Below are positions 8,692-17,812 of a stretch of 32,316 bases of DNA, piece by piece. Origin of the DNA: Marinobacter antarcticus (lineage in GTDB: Bacteria; Pseudomonadota; Gammaproteobacteria; Pseudomonadales; Oleiphilaceae); the NCBI RefSeq assembly GCF_011049865.1, contig NZ_DRGY01000082.1:1-32316 (forward strand). Direction: 5' to 3'. The notes below the pieces were generated by a model. That model ran no database searches, was not told the DNA's origin, and worked only from the letters and a program-made list of their open reading frames with translations. Both the position numbers and the translations under genes were made by a program. The first letter of the stretch is position 1; every line of letters starts with the position of its first letter.

Positions 8692-9576
8692 TCAGGCCAG
8701 AGCTCGGCACAGAGCAATCCAGGCGTCGATTCCGGCGCTGCGGTATTTTTGCTTGTGCAGAATAAAATAAAACTGTCGCGCAAAGCTTCGGTTCTCCGGC
8801 GTTTCCAGGGGCACCAAGCTGCCACGTTTAAACGCATCATAGAGCACCACTTCGGAGAGGCACCCGATGCCGAGGTTGGCCTCCACGGATCGTTTTATGG
8901 CTTCGGTATGTTCCAGTTCCAGCAGTACGTTCAAGTTGGGAAGTAGACCGTGCATGCCGCGCTCGAAGGTTTGCCGGGTTCCCGACCCCTGTTCTCTCAT
9001 GATCCAGGTGGCGTCTCGAAGATCCTCCTCTGAAATTTTCTTCTTTTCGGCCAATGGGTGCGTAGGCGAGCAGAACACCACAAGCTGATCTCCGCGCCAA
9101 GGCAGAACCTCAAGCTCGGATGATTGCAGCTCACCTTCAATCAGGCCAATGTCGAGTTCGAAATCTTTTACCCGGCGGGCGATGGTGCTGGTGTTGGCCA
9201 CCTCCAGCGACACCCGGGGGCGAGTAGGGGTATTCATGTATTGGGCCATCACACCAACGGCCAGATAGTTACCTATGGTTAAAGTAGCTCCCACTTTAAG
9301 GGCGCCTACTTCAGAATGTTTACTAAAAGCCTGTTCGAGCTCCGTTGCCTGAGCGAGAACGGCTTCTACTTTGGGCCGATACAGTCGCCCCAGTTCGTTC
9401 AGCTGAAGGCGCTTGCCAACACGATCAAACAGCTTGATATCGAACTGGTTTTCCAGCTCCTTCAGTGCGCTGCTGGCAGCAGATTGAGACATCGATAGTG
9501 ACTCAGCCGCGCGGGTAATGTTTTGAAAATGCGCGGCCGCCAGAAAAACTTCGAGCTGTCTGAAACTGTATTTCAT
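8692..9576 (-). CDS. finR: LysR-type regulator, FinR-like
   Basis: This is a LysR-family transcription factor of 294 residues from the ATG at 9576. The winged helix-turn-helix fills about residues 3-62 (YSFRQLEVFLAAAHFQ, SMSQSAASSALKELE, LFDRVGKRLQLN). The rest is a periplasmic-binding-type effector domain (GATLTIGNYLAVG, REQGSGTRQTFERGM, LEHTEAIKRSVEANLGIGC). It is divergent from fpr, as in Pseudomonas, where FinR activates fpr during oxidative stress. A longer frame starts at 9633, but the extra 19 residues precede the conserved N-terminus and run over an inverted repeat that is probably an operator. The FinR name rests on similarity from memory plus the neighbour. Confidence 0.85.
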   Translation of the reverse strand: MKYSFRQLEVFLAAAHFQNITRAAESLSMSQSAASSALKELENQFDIKLFDRVGKRLQLNELGRLYRPKVEAVLAQATELEQAFSKHSEVGALKVGATLTIGNYLAVGVMAQYMNTPTRPRVSLEVANTSTIARRVKDFELDIGLIEGELQSSELEVLPWRGDQLVVFCSPTHPLAEKKKISEEDLRDATWIMREQGSGTRQTFERGMHGLLPNLNVLLELEHTEAIKRSVEANLGIGCLSEVVLYDAFKRGSLVPLETPENRSFARQFYFILHKQKYRSAGIDAWIALCRALA

Positions 9577-9597
9577 AACAAAACGCTCTAAATCGAT

Positions 9598-9615
9598 ATA
9601 ACCGAATAAGGTTAT
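9598..9615. promoter_or_regulatory. Inverted repeat, candidate FinR operator
   Basis: ATAACCGAATAAGGTTAT has perfect 6-bp arms (ATAACC/GGTTAT) around a 6-base centre. It sits 21 bases upstream of finR in the finR–fpr divergent region and about 110 bases from fpr. A further AGGTTAA half-like site occurs at 9637-9643. The dyad is seen directly; binding by FinR is inference. Confidence 0.5.
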
Positions 9616-9726
9616 GTGAATATCCCATTTCATCGATAGGTTAATGATGGGGTAAACTTAAGGCAATTCATATTTGCAACATTCGCGGTCTATAGCTAAC
9701 CGGGTTTAAAGAGGCAAGAGGTTTAA

Positions 9727-10497
9727 ATGAGTAACCTGATAAGAGAAACGGTCACCAGCGTGCATCACTGGAACGATACCCTGTTCAGTTTCAAGACCAG
9801 CCGAGACCCTGGGTTCCGCTTCAAGAACGGTCACTTTGTGATGATAGGCCTAGAGACAGATGGCAAGCCTCTGATGCGTGCTTACAGCATTGCCAGCGCA
9901 AACTATGAAGAGGAACTTGAGTTTTTCTCTATCAAGGTGCAAAACGGCCCGCTTACGTCACGGCTGCAGAAAATTCAGGTGGGTGACGAGATTCTGGTCA
10001 GTCGCAAGCCAACCGGCACCTTGATTCTGGACAATCTCCTGCCTGGCAAAAATCTCTGGCTCATCAGCACGGGTACTGGCCTCGCACCTTTCATGAGCAT
10101 TATCAAGGATCCGGAGGTTTACGACGCCTTCGAGAAAGTCATCCTGACCCACGGGGTGCGTTACGCCTCGGAGCTGGCATATCAACAGGAAATTGAAGAG
10201 CTGCCGGAAAACGAATTCTTCGGTGACATGGTCAAAGGCAAGCTTGAATATTATCCCACGGTCACCCGGGAAGCCTTCCGTAACGAGGGAAGGCTAACGG
10301 CCGCAATGGATAACGGCAAGATAACCCGTGATATGGGTCTGGAGGACTTTGATCCGGATTACGATCGCTTCATGATCTGTGGCAGCCCAAGCATGCTCAA
10401 GGACACCTGCACCATACTCGATGGTATGGGTTTCAAAGAAGCGCGAGGTGGTGACATGGGGCACTACGTTATCGAACGGGCCTTTGTGGAAAAGTAA
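9727..10497 (+). CDS. fpr: Ferredoxin-NADP+ reductase
   Basis: This FAD enzyme of 256 residues moves electrons between NADPH and ferredoxin or flavodoxin in the cytoplasm, feeding iron-sulfur repair and anabolic reactions. The FAD motif RAYSIAS is at 51-57, the NADP-binding STGTGLAPFMSI at 114-125, and the chain ends in GHYVIERAFVEK, typical of bacterial subclass-I enzymes. The ATG has AGAGG 5 bases upstream. The gene is divergent from finR with a 150-base shared control region and is followed by its own terminator, so it is transcribed alone. Induction by FinR under superoxide or NADPH stress is expected from the Pseudomonas model. Confidence 0.95.
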   Translation: MSNLIRETVTSVHHWNDTLFSFKTSRDPGFRFKNGHFVMIGLETDGKPLMRAYSIASANYEEELEFFSIKVQNGPLTSRLQKIQVGDEILVSRKPTGTLILDNLLPGKNLWLISTGTGLAPFMSIIKDPEVYDAFEKVILTHGVRYASELAYQQEIEELPENEFFGDMVKGKLEYYPTVTREAFRNEGRLTAAMDNGKITRDMGLEDFDPDYDRFMICGSPSMLKDTCTILDGMGFKEARGGDMGHYVIERAFVEK

Positions 10498-10532
10498 CGC
10501 GAGCGTTCGTAAGCCAGTATAAGTACCGTGAA

Positions 10533-10560
10533 ACCCGAAGCCTGGCCTTCGGGTTTTTTT
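10533..10560 (+). terminator. Intrinsic terminator after fpr
   Basis: The 8-bp stem ACCCGAAG/CTTCGGGT with a CCTGGC loop is followed by seven T. It lies 36 bases after the fpr stop. Confidence 0.93.
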
Positions 10561-10615
10561 ATGGTGGCAGGAACTGAGTGTATAGTATGCGGTTTTAACG
10601 ATCAGGAAAGACGGC

Positions 10616-11050
10616 ATGTTTTATTTTGAGCTTCAGCCCCGCTTCAATGACACAGATGCTCTGGGTCACATCAGTAACACCACTCTGCCCGTGTGGTTTG
10701 AGCAGGCCAGAACGCCGCTGTTCCGTATTTTTCATCCAACGCTGGACGTGAAAACCTGGCCCCTGATCATTGCTCGCGTAGAGATCGATTTTGTCGCGCA
10801 GAGCTACTGGCATCTACCGGTTGAAATACGCACCGGCATCGGAAAGGTTGGCAACAGTTCATTTCAGGTTCTCCAGGAAGCCTGGCAAGATGGAAAACAA
10901 ATCGCGCGCGGCAAGGCCGTGTTAATCCAGTTTGACTATAAAACGGAAAAATCCGTGCGTATCCCGGAGGACATTCGGGTTGCGCTGGCAGAACACGCCG
11001 TTGAACAGTCGCTAGGTGATGGTTTTACAGGTGAGGTGGCGAATCGATGA
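10616..11050 (+). CDS. Hotdog-fold acyl-CoA thioesterase (4HBT family)
   Basis: This 144-residue protein has the hotdog-fold signature RFNDTDALGHISNTTLPVWFEQAR near its start. The Asp in DTDALGH corresponds to the catalytic residue of the 4-hydroxybenzoyl-CoA thioesterase/YbgC/FadM group. Such enzymes hydrolyse acyl-CoA thioesters in the cytoplasm; the chain-length preference cannot be inferred. An AGGAAAG ribosome site precedes the ATG. The stop overlaps the start of the lipoprotein gene (ATGA), so the two genes form a coupled pair whose shared role is not obvious. Confidence 0.85.
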   Translation: MFYFELQPRFNDTDALGHISNTTLPVWFEQARTPLFRIFHPTLDVKTWPLIIARVEIDFVAQSYWHLPVEIRTGIGKVGNSSFQVLQEAWQDGKQIARGKAVLIQFDYKTEKSVRIPEDIRVALAEHAVEQSLGDGFTGEVANR

Positions 11051-11985
11051 TCAAAGCGTTCGGACTGGTTTTGCTGGCGGGTACCCTTGCACTGTCAGGG
11101 TGCAATGCGGGAAACAGCGAGCAAAGCAACAGGGAAGACAGCATTAACGAATTGCAGGCAGAGGTGGATATCGACATCTCAATGGCCCTGAAACCCGCCC
11201 AATTGGATTGGGTGGGTCAGAAAATATTTCAGAATGAATGTGCCGGCCAGCTTGAGTGTCTTGTTCACTGGAATGAAGGCGAGGCGTTTCCGTCTTTGGG
11301 GATCGGTCATTTTATCTGGTATCCGAAAGGGGTTAATGAGCGTTTTGTCGAAAGCTTTCCAGCACTCATTGAGTACATGGAGCAACGCCAACTCGACATT
11401 CCTGAATGGATGAGAGGGCTGGACACGCTGGATGCGCCCTGGCCAGATCGGGAAACGTTTATGAAGGTTGCTGATTCACCTGAGATAGCAGAACTGAAAG
11501 AGTTCCTCGCGGGAACCCAAGGCATTCAGGCTGAATTTATCTTTCGCCGTGCAAAAACCTCGTTGGCGAACGTTTTGAAGGCGGCACCCGAATCTCGCCA
11601 GGCCGGAGTTAACAAACGGTTGCAGGTGCTTAGCCAGACACCGGGTGGGGTCTATGCGCTGATGGATTATGTGAATTTCAAAGGCGAAGGGCTCTCGCCC
11701 GAAGAGCGTTACAAAGGAGAGGGTTGGGGGTTGCTGCAGGTCCTGTTGGCTATGCCCGACGCATCCGAAGCGGATGTTTCTGGCGCAACAGGCGATAGTA
11801 CAGAGCATCCGCCGCGGGACATTCTGGCTGATTTTCGTGAGGCGGCTGCCACTGTGCTAACGCGTCGTGCCCATAACGCAAGCAACAAAATTGAGCTGGA
11901 GCGCTGGCTCGCGGGTTGGCTCAAGCGTCTGAAAACCTATAAGGAACCCACGGATATGGGTTCGGTTCCTAGTGTGTCTGTGTGA
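11047..11985 (+). CDS. Conserved lipoprotein with a lysozyme-like motif
   Basis: This is a lipoprotein of 312 residues. A lipobox LSGC at residues 16-19 ends a short hydrophobic signal, so it should be anchored to the envelope. I do not recognise a named family. The most distinctive stretch is WNEGEAFPSLGIGHFIWYP, with nearby NECAGQLECLV. An EG...GIGH pattern resembles the catalytic region of lysozyme-like hydrolases, but the Glu to GIGH spacing is shorter than in T4-type lysozymes. The remainder looks helical and charged, including RRAKTSLANVL, YKGEGWGLLQVLL and a C-terminal TRRAHNASNKIELERWLAGW. Translation is coupled to the thioesterase. A peptidoglycan role is a hypothesis only. Confidence 0.8.
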   Translation: MIKAFGLVLLAGTLALSGCNAGNSEQSNREDSINELQAEVDIDISMALKPAQLDWVGQKIFQNECAGQLECLVHWNEGEAFPSLGIGHFIWYPKGVNERFVESFPALIEYMEQRQLDIPEWMRGLDTLDAPWPDRETFMKVADSPEIAELKEFLAGTQGIQAEFIFRRAKTSLANVLKAAPESRQAGVNKRLQVLSQTPGGVYALMDYVNFKGEGLSPEERYKGEGWGLLQVLLAMPDASEADVSGATGDSTEHPPRDILADFREAAATVLTRRAHNASNKIELERWLAGWLKRLKTYKEPTDMGSVPSVSV

Positions 11986-12009
11986 TGTAAAAATGTCTGC
12001 GCAACGGGC

Positions 12010-14691
12010 TCATGTGGCGTCCGGCAAGGTGCGTACATGAATATCACGCTGTGGAAAAGGTATGTTGATGTCGGCTTCCCTTAGAGCGTGCGCGATGGAT
12101 GCGTGTATTTCATGGGTGAGCGGCATAATGTCCACAGGGTCTTTGACGAAAATCCGAATCTCGAAGTTCATGCTGCTGTCTCCAAGGCCAACGCAGAAAA
12201 CCTCGGGTCGTGGATCATCCACCACGCGGGTATTATTGTGAGCAACGTGGGTAAGTATCTCCTGAACCTTGTCGACATCGGATCCGTAGGCGACGCCCAC
12301 GCGAAGAATGACGCGGGTAATCCGATCTGAAAGCGTCCAGTTCGTAAAATCCTCAGTTACGAAGGTTTTGTTCGGAATAATTTGTTCCTTTCTGTCCCAA
12401 TCCACCAGCGTTGTAGCCCGGATACGTATGCGTGAAATCTTGCCGGTTATGCCGTTAATAGTGACCGTATCGCCCACCCGGATCGGGCGCTCGAACAGCA
12501 AGATAATGCCGGATACAAAATTGGCGACGATTTCCTGAAGCCCGAAGCCAAGGCCCACCCCGAGTGCCGCAATCAGCCACTGCAACTTCGACCACTGAAC
12601 GCCGATAACCCCAAGACACACCACCACGCCCAGGAGTACGAGAACATAGGTGGTGATTGTCGTGATGGCGTAGCCCGAACCCGGCTGCAGGTTCATCCTG
12701 CTCAAAATGGTGACTTCCAGGGTGCCAGGAAGGTTTTTTGCCGCCAGAACCGTGCCGGCAGCAACCAACAGCGCAAGCAGGACATCGGCGAGCGTAATAG
12801 GCAATGGGTCGCCGCCTTGCAGGTCTGTGGCTATTGTCCATAAAGTAATGTCGTTAAACAGCTCAAGCGCCGGAATAACGCTGGCCCAGAGAAACAGCAG
12901 GCCGCTCACAGCGAGCGCTGCGGCAACTATTCGTAGCAGGGAAGAACTCTGCTGGCTGATGTCTTTAAGGTCCATTTCGGGCATGTCCAGATTCAGAAGG
13001 CTGTCCTCACTGGAAGCGTCTGCGCCCTCTTTGGCCTCCGCGATCTTGCGTTCGGCTGCTCGTTGTTCTCTGAGACGCGCCAAGGTAAGGCTGCGCTCAC
13101 GCACAGAAAGTGCTCTTAAGCCCGTGTAGTAAAGCAGCGAGTTAAAGGCCAACCAACAGATGGTAACGAACAGGTTGCGCTCAAGCTGTAGGGAGGTGTA
13201 GTGGTAACCGATCAGGGAGGCCGAGGCCAGTAGAAGCGGGGTCAAGACCGCCGCGATATGAAGCAGTAACAACACACTGCTGCGGGGTTTGTTAGCCCTG
13301 GTAGCCTTCATGATGCGTTGCGCAAACAGGGACAGTGCGATGGAGACCAAGGTGAAAAGCAGGCGGCCAAGACTGTCGTCAAATTGCGCGCCTTGAGGGG
13401 TTGAACTGGTGGAGGTGGTGATGACCGTCACAGGAATGACGAACGCCATTAACACCGGTAATTCCCGGCGAATAACCAGAAGGGTGTTTGTGTTCCAGTG
13501 AAAGTGGCTTTCGCCAAGCCCCTGTTTGCGGGCAACACTGCGGATGAACGCGAGCAAAAACATAACGAAGCCAGCAGCGATAAAGCCTTTCGAGAGTGCA
13601 GAATAAAAGGCGTTGCCTTCCATAAGCATCAACGCAACCAATGAAAACGCGAGAACCCCCGGCAATGCCAGCAGAATGCTGTTGGTCAGTGCCCGCAGCG
13701 TAAATCCGATTCGGTCGTGAGCAACGTTTCCAATGTGACGGCCGTTCGCAAGCAAGTTGTTTTTGATCGCCTTGCGCTTTATCAGAAGCACGACCAAGCA
13801 CACCGCGATCAGGGCCGCACGGCCACCGCGCTGGTGTATCGATTGGGTAACGGCTTCTCTTAGCGGGTCAAAACGCAGCTGGGAGACAAACCACGTGGCA
13901 GATTCGTAAAGCTCTCCCGCTGTGTCGGCATTGACGGCCACCGCGCTGGGAAGCCAGAACAGCCGTTGTTGCAAGAGTGTCTGGTATTCCTGAACCTGGT
14001 CTTGAAGTGCCGTTACTGTGCTGTAGTAGTCGTTGAGCACCTGTATGTGTTCGGTCACGGCTTGGTGCAACGCACGCAGCAATTCAGAGCGACGGCTGCG
14101 GAGTTGGCGACGAGCATCGTTGCCAGGTGCTGCAATCGCCTCAAACTCCTCAAGCCGAAGCTGTTCTTCTCTCGCCGAGGAAAGCTTGTTCTCAATGCCT
14201 TCAATAAGGTCGCCGGCAATACTTTGTCTTTGCAGGCGCTCGAGCCGTTGTTTTAAAAGATCAGCATAACCGGCGGTCAGGTTGAGCCCCGCTTTCTCAA
14301 GTCTCAGTTCAAAACTTGCGTATTCATCCTTCAGGCGCTTGAGAATGGAGTTCGCGTAGGTCAACCGCTTCCGGCTTTCTTTTACCGCAGTCTGGCGCTG
14401 TTCGAGCGAGATCTGAAGTGCCCGCACCTGTTTCTGGATGTCGGCGTTGACCGCGTCGGGCAGCGCTATTTCCGGAGGTGCATCCGTGCCCACCTCCAAT
14501 TCTGGTTGCACGGCCGGGCGCGCTTCCTCTGGTTTTGAACGGGCTTCGTCGCTTGACTGGTGCGCTGTGTCTGAATGTTCAGCCGAGCTTCCGGAATCTT
14601 CTGCGAGGACCGGGAATGCCAAAATGCAGAGCAGAAAAGCGCCGGCCAACCAGGTTGTCAGAACGGCATAGCGGCTCGGGCGATCCTTCAT
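12010..14691 (-). CDS. Large MscS-family mechanosensitive channel (MscK/MscM-like)
   Basis: This is a membrane channel of 893 residues that would open under membrane tension during osmotic downshock. The start at 14691 follows a GAGGAT site and gives a clean signal peptide (cleavage near PVLA-EDSG, about residue 30); a longer frame to 14796 would run into lpxH. After an acidic linker, residues 75-250 are heptad-rich and likely a periplasmic coiled coil. Many transmembrane helices follow. The pore helix and beta domain of MscS lie from about 700 (GVGLGFGLQEIVANFVSGI, FERPIRVGDTV, IPNKTFV) to a C-terminal ferredoxin-like part. The layout matches the MscK/YjeP group rather than small MscS. It is probably cotranscribed with lpxH. 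Confidence 0.88.
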   Translation of the reverse strand: MKDRPSRYAVLTTWLAGAFLLCILAFPVLAEDSGSSAEHSDTAHQSSDEARSKPEEARPAVQPELEVGTDAPPEIALPDAVNADIQKQVRALQISLEQRQTAVKESRKRLTYANSILKRLKDEYASFELRLEKAGLNLTAGYADLLKQRLERLQRQSIAGDLIEGIENKLSSAREEQLRLEEFEAIAAPGNDARRQLRSRRSELLRALHQAVTEHIQVLNDYYSTVTALQDQVQEYQTLLQQRLFWLPSAVAVNADTAGELYESATWFVSQLRFDPLREAVTQSIHQRGGRAALIAVCLVVLLIKRKAIKNNLLANGRHIGNVAHDRIGFTLRALTNSILLALPGVLAFSLVALMLMEGNAFYSALSKGFIAAGFVMFLLAFIRSVARKQGLGESHFHWNTNTLLVIRRELPVLMAFVIPVTVITTSTSSTPQGAQFDDSLGRLLFTLVSIALSLFAQRIMKATRANKPRSSVLLLLHIAAVLTPLLLASASLIGYHYTSLQLERNLFVTICWLAFNSLLYYTGLRALSVRERSLTLARLREQRAAERKIAEAKEGADASSEDSLLNLDMPEMDLKDISQQSSSLLRIVAAALAVSGLLFLWASVIPALELFNDITLWTIATDLQGGDPLPITLADVLLALLVAAGTVLAAKNLPGTLEVTILSRMNLQPGSGYAITTITTYVLVLLGVVVCLGVIGVQWSKLQWLIAALGVGLGFGLQEIVANFVSGIILLFERPIRVGDTVTINGITGKISRIRIRATTLVDWDRKEQIIPNKTFVTEDFTNWTLSDRITRVILRVGVAYGSDVDKVQEILTHVAHNNTRVVDDPRPEVFCVGLGDSSMNFEIRIFVKDPVDIMPLTHEIHASIAHALREADINIPFPQRDIHVRTLPDAT

Positions 14692-14729
14692 CTTGTGCGA
14701 TCCTCGCGTGGGCGCTTCAAAAGCTTGGT

Positions 14730-15464
14730 TCAAAAGCTCGAGAGAGGCGCCTTTTTCAGCTCTGGCGTTTGTCCGGGTTTTGCATCCAGCCACCAAACAT
14801 TTTTATCCCAGTCGCCCAGAACAATCCGCTTTGCGGTTTTGCCGCTGACTTCCACATCATGTTCTGCAGGTCTGTGCGTGTGACCGTGGATCAACTGCGG
14901 CACATCGTGTGCTGCCATAACCCGCAACACTTCGTCAGGTGTCACATCCATGATGTTTTCTGCTTTGTCACGGTTTTTAGCCGTGCTCATTTCCCGAAGC
15001 TGTCGGGCCATTTGTTGACGATCCTTGAGGGGGCGCGCCAGAATGAGCTTCTGGGTTTGAGGGTTGCGCATGTTGGCGCGAAATTTCTGGTATTCCACAT
15101 CGGCCGTGCAAAGGCTGTCGCCGTGCATCAGCAGGGTAGGCGTGCCGTACAGGTCGATAAGGGTAGGGTCGTCCAACAGTGTAGCGCCGGCGCGCGCGCA
15201 GAAATCTTCACCCAGCAAAAAGTCCCGATTGCCGTGCATCAGGAAAATACGGGTGCCGCTTTCGCTCAGGGCGCGCAGCGCCTCTGCGACCTGATCCTGC
15301 AGAGGCGTGTGTTCATCATCCCCGATCCATGCCTCAAAAAAATCACCCAAGATGAACAGTTGCTCAGCACCGGGCGCTTTTTCCTTCAGAAAACCGAGAA
15401 ACGCTCCGGTAATGTCGGGGCGGGACTCTTCCAGATGCAGGTCTGAAATAAACAGCGTGGTCAC
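14730..15464 (-). CDS. lpxH: UDP-2,3-diacylglucosamine pyrophosphohydrolase
   Basis: LpxH cleaves UDP-2,3-diacylglucosamine to lipid X and UMP, the fourth step of lipid A synthesis, at the inner face of the cytoplasmic membrane. It is a calcineurin-type metallophosphoesterase of 244 residues. Metal ligands appear in SDLHLE (D8, H10), GDFFEAWIGDD (D41), HGNRDF (N79, D81), MHGDS (H114) and GHTHRP (H195, H197). The start is GTG, overlapping the ppiB stop (GTGA), so translation is coupled. The pairing ppiB–lpxH next to glnS is known in pseudomonads. Confidence 0.96.
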   Translation of the reverse strand: MTTLFISDLHLEESRPDITGAFLGFLKEKAPGAEQLFILGDFFEAWIGDDEHTPLQDQVAEALRALSESGTRIFLMHGNRDFLLGEDFCARAGATLLDDPTLIDLYGTPTLLMHGDSLCTADVEYQKFRANMRNPQTQKLILARPLKDRQQMARQLREMSTAKNRDKAENIMDVTPDEVLRVMAAHDVPQLIHGHTHRPAEHDVEVSGKTAKRIVLGDWDKNVWWLDAKPGQTPELKKAPLSSF

Positions 15465-15970
15465 GCTGCGCCTCCGTCCTCTACAACCGTTGCTTTCTCG
15501 ATAACAACGTCTTCTGCCGGGACGTCCTGGTGGCCTGAATTCATGGTGGTACGCACAGCGCGGATGGCATCAACGGTGTCCATGCTGTCCACTACTTTGC
15601 CAAACACGCAGTAGCCCCAACCCTCGGCATTTTTTGCGCTGTGATCCAGAAAGCCGTTGTTTTCCGCGTTGATGAAGAACTGCGCAGAGGCGGAATGGGG
15701 ATCCATGGTACGAGCCATCGCGACGGTGCCCTGCATGTTGCTCAAACCGTTATCGGCTTCGTTCTTGATTGGCTCGCGGGTTTTGCGAGCAACCATGCCG
15801 GGTTCAAACCCGCCACCCTGAACCATGAAGTTGCTGATGACTCTGTGAAAAATCAGGCCGTCGTAGAAGCCGTCACGCACGTACTGCTCAAAGTTCTTTG
15901 CGGTTTCAGGGGCTTTTTCATAATCCAGTTCGATCTTGATATCACCGTGATTGGTTGTCAGTAGAATCAT
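15461..15970 (-). CDS. ppiB: Cytoplasmic peptidyl-prolyl cis-trans isomerase B (cyclophilin)
   Basis: PpiB catalyses proline isomerisation during folding. The product of 169 residues starts MILLTTNHGDIKIELDYEKAP, with AGGAA upstream; the longer frame to 16087 has no family support. Cyclophilin core motifs are FHRVISNFMVQGGGFEPG (active-site Arg and Phe), IKNEADNGLSN, GTVAMARTMDPHSASAQFFI and GWGYCVFGKVV. No signal peptide is present, which indicates the cytoplasmic form. It leads the operon ppiB–lpxH–mscK-like and is divergent from glnS. Confidence 0.96.
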   Translation of the reverse strand: MILLTTNHGDIKIELDYEKAPETAKNFEQYVRDGFYDGLIFHRVISNFMVQGGGFEPGMVARKTREPIKNEADNGLSNMQGTVAMARTMDPHSASAQFFINAENNGFLDHSAKNAEGWGYCVFGKVVDSMDTVDAIRAVRTTMNSGHQDVPAEDVVIEKATVVEDGGAA

Positions 15971-16012
15971 CAGGGTTTCCTGTTCGTTGGGTTTGAATCG
16001 GTTAAAGCCGGT

Positions 16013-16069
16013 ATTGTACTCAAGAGTTTCCGGCGATGCATGAGTCCGGCCCGGATTTGTGGGTATAAT
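16013..16069. promoter_or_regulatory. Divergent promoter region of ppiB and glnS
   Basis: A perfect -10 TATAAT lies at 16064-16069 on the plus strand, 37 bases ahead of glnS. A TACAAT reads on the minus strand at 16018-16013, ahead of ppiB. Neither has a good -35 at the right distance, so strength and exact use are uncertain. Confidence 0.45.
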
Positions 16070-16106
16070 ACCGGGTTTATGACCCACTTCTTTTAACAGA
16101 GATCGT

Positions 16107-17777
16107 ATGAGCGCCGAGTCGAAGAAAGCCCATAACTTTATTCAGAGCCTGATTGAAGACGCTGTCACCAAAGGTGAACACACCCAACAGGTGGTGACCC
16201 GCTTCCCGCCCGAGCCAAATGGTTACCTGCACGTCGGCCACGCTAAGTCTATCTGCCTTAACTTTGGCATTGCCGAAACCTTTGCCGGTGCGTGCAATCT
16301 GCGGTTTGATGACACCAATCCGGAGAAGGAGAGTCAGGAGTACATTGACGCCATCAAAAAAGATGTTGAATGGCTGGGTTATACCTGGGCGGGCAATGTG
16401 CGCTATGCCTCTGATTACTTTGATGCGCTTTACAGCTTTGCAGAAGAGCTGATCGAAAAGGGCAAAGCCTACGTGTGCGCGCTGTCTGCTGAAGACATGG
16501 CCGAATACCGTGGAAGCCTTAAGGAGCCCGGCCGGAACAGCCCGTACCGGGATCGTTCCGCTGAAGAAAGTCTGAAACTGTTCCGTGACATGCGTGACGG
16601 GAAATACCAGAACGGCGAACTGGTGTTGCGGGCGAAGATCGATATGGCGTCACCCAACATGAATCTGCGCGACCCTATTCTTTATCGCATCCGTTACGCC
16701 GAGCATCACCAGACCGGCAATAAATGGTGCATCTATCCGATGTACGATTTCACGCATCCGATTTCGGATGCCATGGAGGGAATAACCCATTCCCTGTGTA
16801 CGCTGGAGTTTGAAGACCACCGCCCACTTTACGATTGGGTGCTGGATAATATTACCGCCCCCTGCCAGCCGCGGCAGATTGAGTTTGCCCGCCTCAACCT
16901 GAACTACACCATTACCAGCAAACGCAAGCTCAAGCGTTTGGTGGACGAGCACATGGTCGATGGCTGGGACGACCCTCGCATGCCGACGATCTCTGGAATG
17001 CGTCGTCGGGGTTATACTCCGGAATCCGTGCGTACTTTCTGTGACATGGTTGGCGTGAACAAGGCCGGTGGCACTGTGGATATGGGCATGTTGGAGTTCG
17101 CCATCCGGGAAGATCTGAACACCCGGGCACCCCGTGCCATGTGTGTAATGCGCCCGTTGAAAGTGACGATCACCAACTACCCGGCCGACAAAACTGAAAC
17201 CCTGATACTGCCGGTGCATCCGCAGAACCCGGCCATGGGGCAGCGAGAGGTGCCCTGGAGTCAGACCCTGTATATCGATCGGGAAGATTTTGTTGAAGAG
17301 GTGCCGCGCAAATGGAAGCGCCTGGCACCTGACCAGGCGGTGCGTTTGCGCGGTGGCTATGTGATCACCTGTAAAGAGGTGGTGCGCGATGCCAGCGGCG
17401 AGATTGTTGAGCTTCGTTGTGAATACGATCCGGCCACGCTCGGTGTTAACCCCGAAGGTTATAAGCCCAACGGCGTTATCCACTGGGTCTCCGAGAGCAG
17501 CAGCGTAGGATGTGATATCAACCTCTACGATCGCCTGTTTAACCATGAGTCGCCAGACAGTGATAAAGAAGGCGATCTGGTTGATCACCTGAATCCGCAT
17601 TCGCTGGAGGTACTCAAGGGCGCGCGGGTAGAGCGAAGTCTGGCAACGCCGCTGACTGATTTGCCTTACCAGTTCGAGCGCGAAGGGTATTTCTTCTGTG
17701 ACCAGGAGCTGACCGCTGCAGCCGGCAAGCCGGTATTCAATCGCACCGTTACCTTGCGGGATTCCTGGGCTAAATGA
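16107..17777 (+). CDS. glnS: Glutaminyl-tRNA synthetase
   Basis: GlnS charges tRNA-Gln with glutamine in the cytoplasm. The 556-residue protein has the class I signatures [15 protein letters not shown] (HIGH motif at 42-45) and [10 protein letters not shown] (KMSKS equivalent near 270-274). The [10 protein letters not shown] segment is typical of GlnS/GluRS. C-terminal beta-barrel anticodon-binding domains follow. Direct glutaminylation is the mode of gammaproteobacteria. The ribosome site is weak. cysS starts 35 bases downstream, so the two synthetases are probably cotranscribed. Confidence 0.97.
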   Translation: MSAESKKAHNFIQSLIEDAVTKGEHTQQVVTRFPPEPNGYLHVGHAKSICLNFGIAETFAGACNLRFDDTNPEKESQEYIDAIKKDVEWLGYTWAGNVRYASDYFDALYSFAEELIEKGKAYVCALSAEDMAEYRGSLKEPGRNSPYRDRSAEESLKLFRDMRDGKYQNGELVLRAKIDMASPNMNLRDPILYRIRYAEHHQTGNKWCIYPMYDFTHPISDAMEGITHSLCTLEFEDHRPLYDWVLDNITAPCQPRQIEFARLNLNYTITSKRKLKRLVDEHMVDGWDDPRMPTISGMRRRGYTPESVRTFCDMVGVNKAGGTVDMGMLEFAIREDLNTRAPRAMCVMRPLKVTITNYPADKTETLILPVHPQNPAMGQREVPWSQTLYIDREDFVEEVPRKWKRLAPDQAVRLRGGYVITCKEVVRDASGEIVELRCEYDPATLGVNPEGYKPNGVIHWVSESSSVGCDINLYDRLFNHESPDSDKEGDLVDHLNPHSLEVLKGARVERSLATPLTDLPYQFEREGYFFCDQELTAAAGKPVFNRTVTLRDSWAK

Positions 17778-17812
17778 AGGATAAATAACGGTTAGCATTC
17801 GGGAGACCCGCT

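Noticed and set aside
14478..15446. 322-codon plus-strand frame over mscK-like and lpxH
   Set aside because: Covers two well-supported minus-strand genes; composition is typical of an antisense frame.
16650..17798. 382-codon open frame antisense to glnS
   Set aside because: A shadow of a highly conserved gene, without family features; the same applies to the frames antisense to cysS (18203-19213), glcB (19328-20368) and tig (23420-24442).
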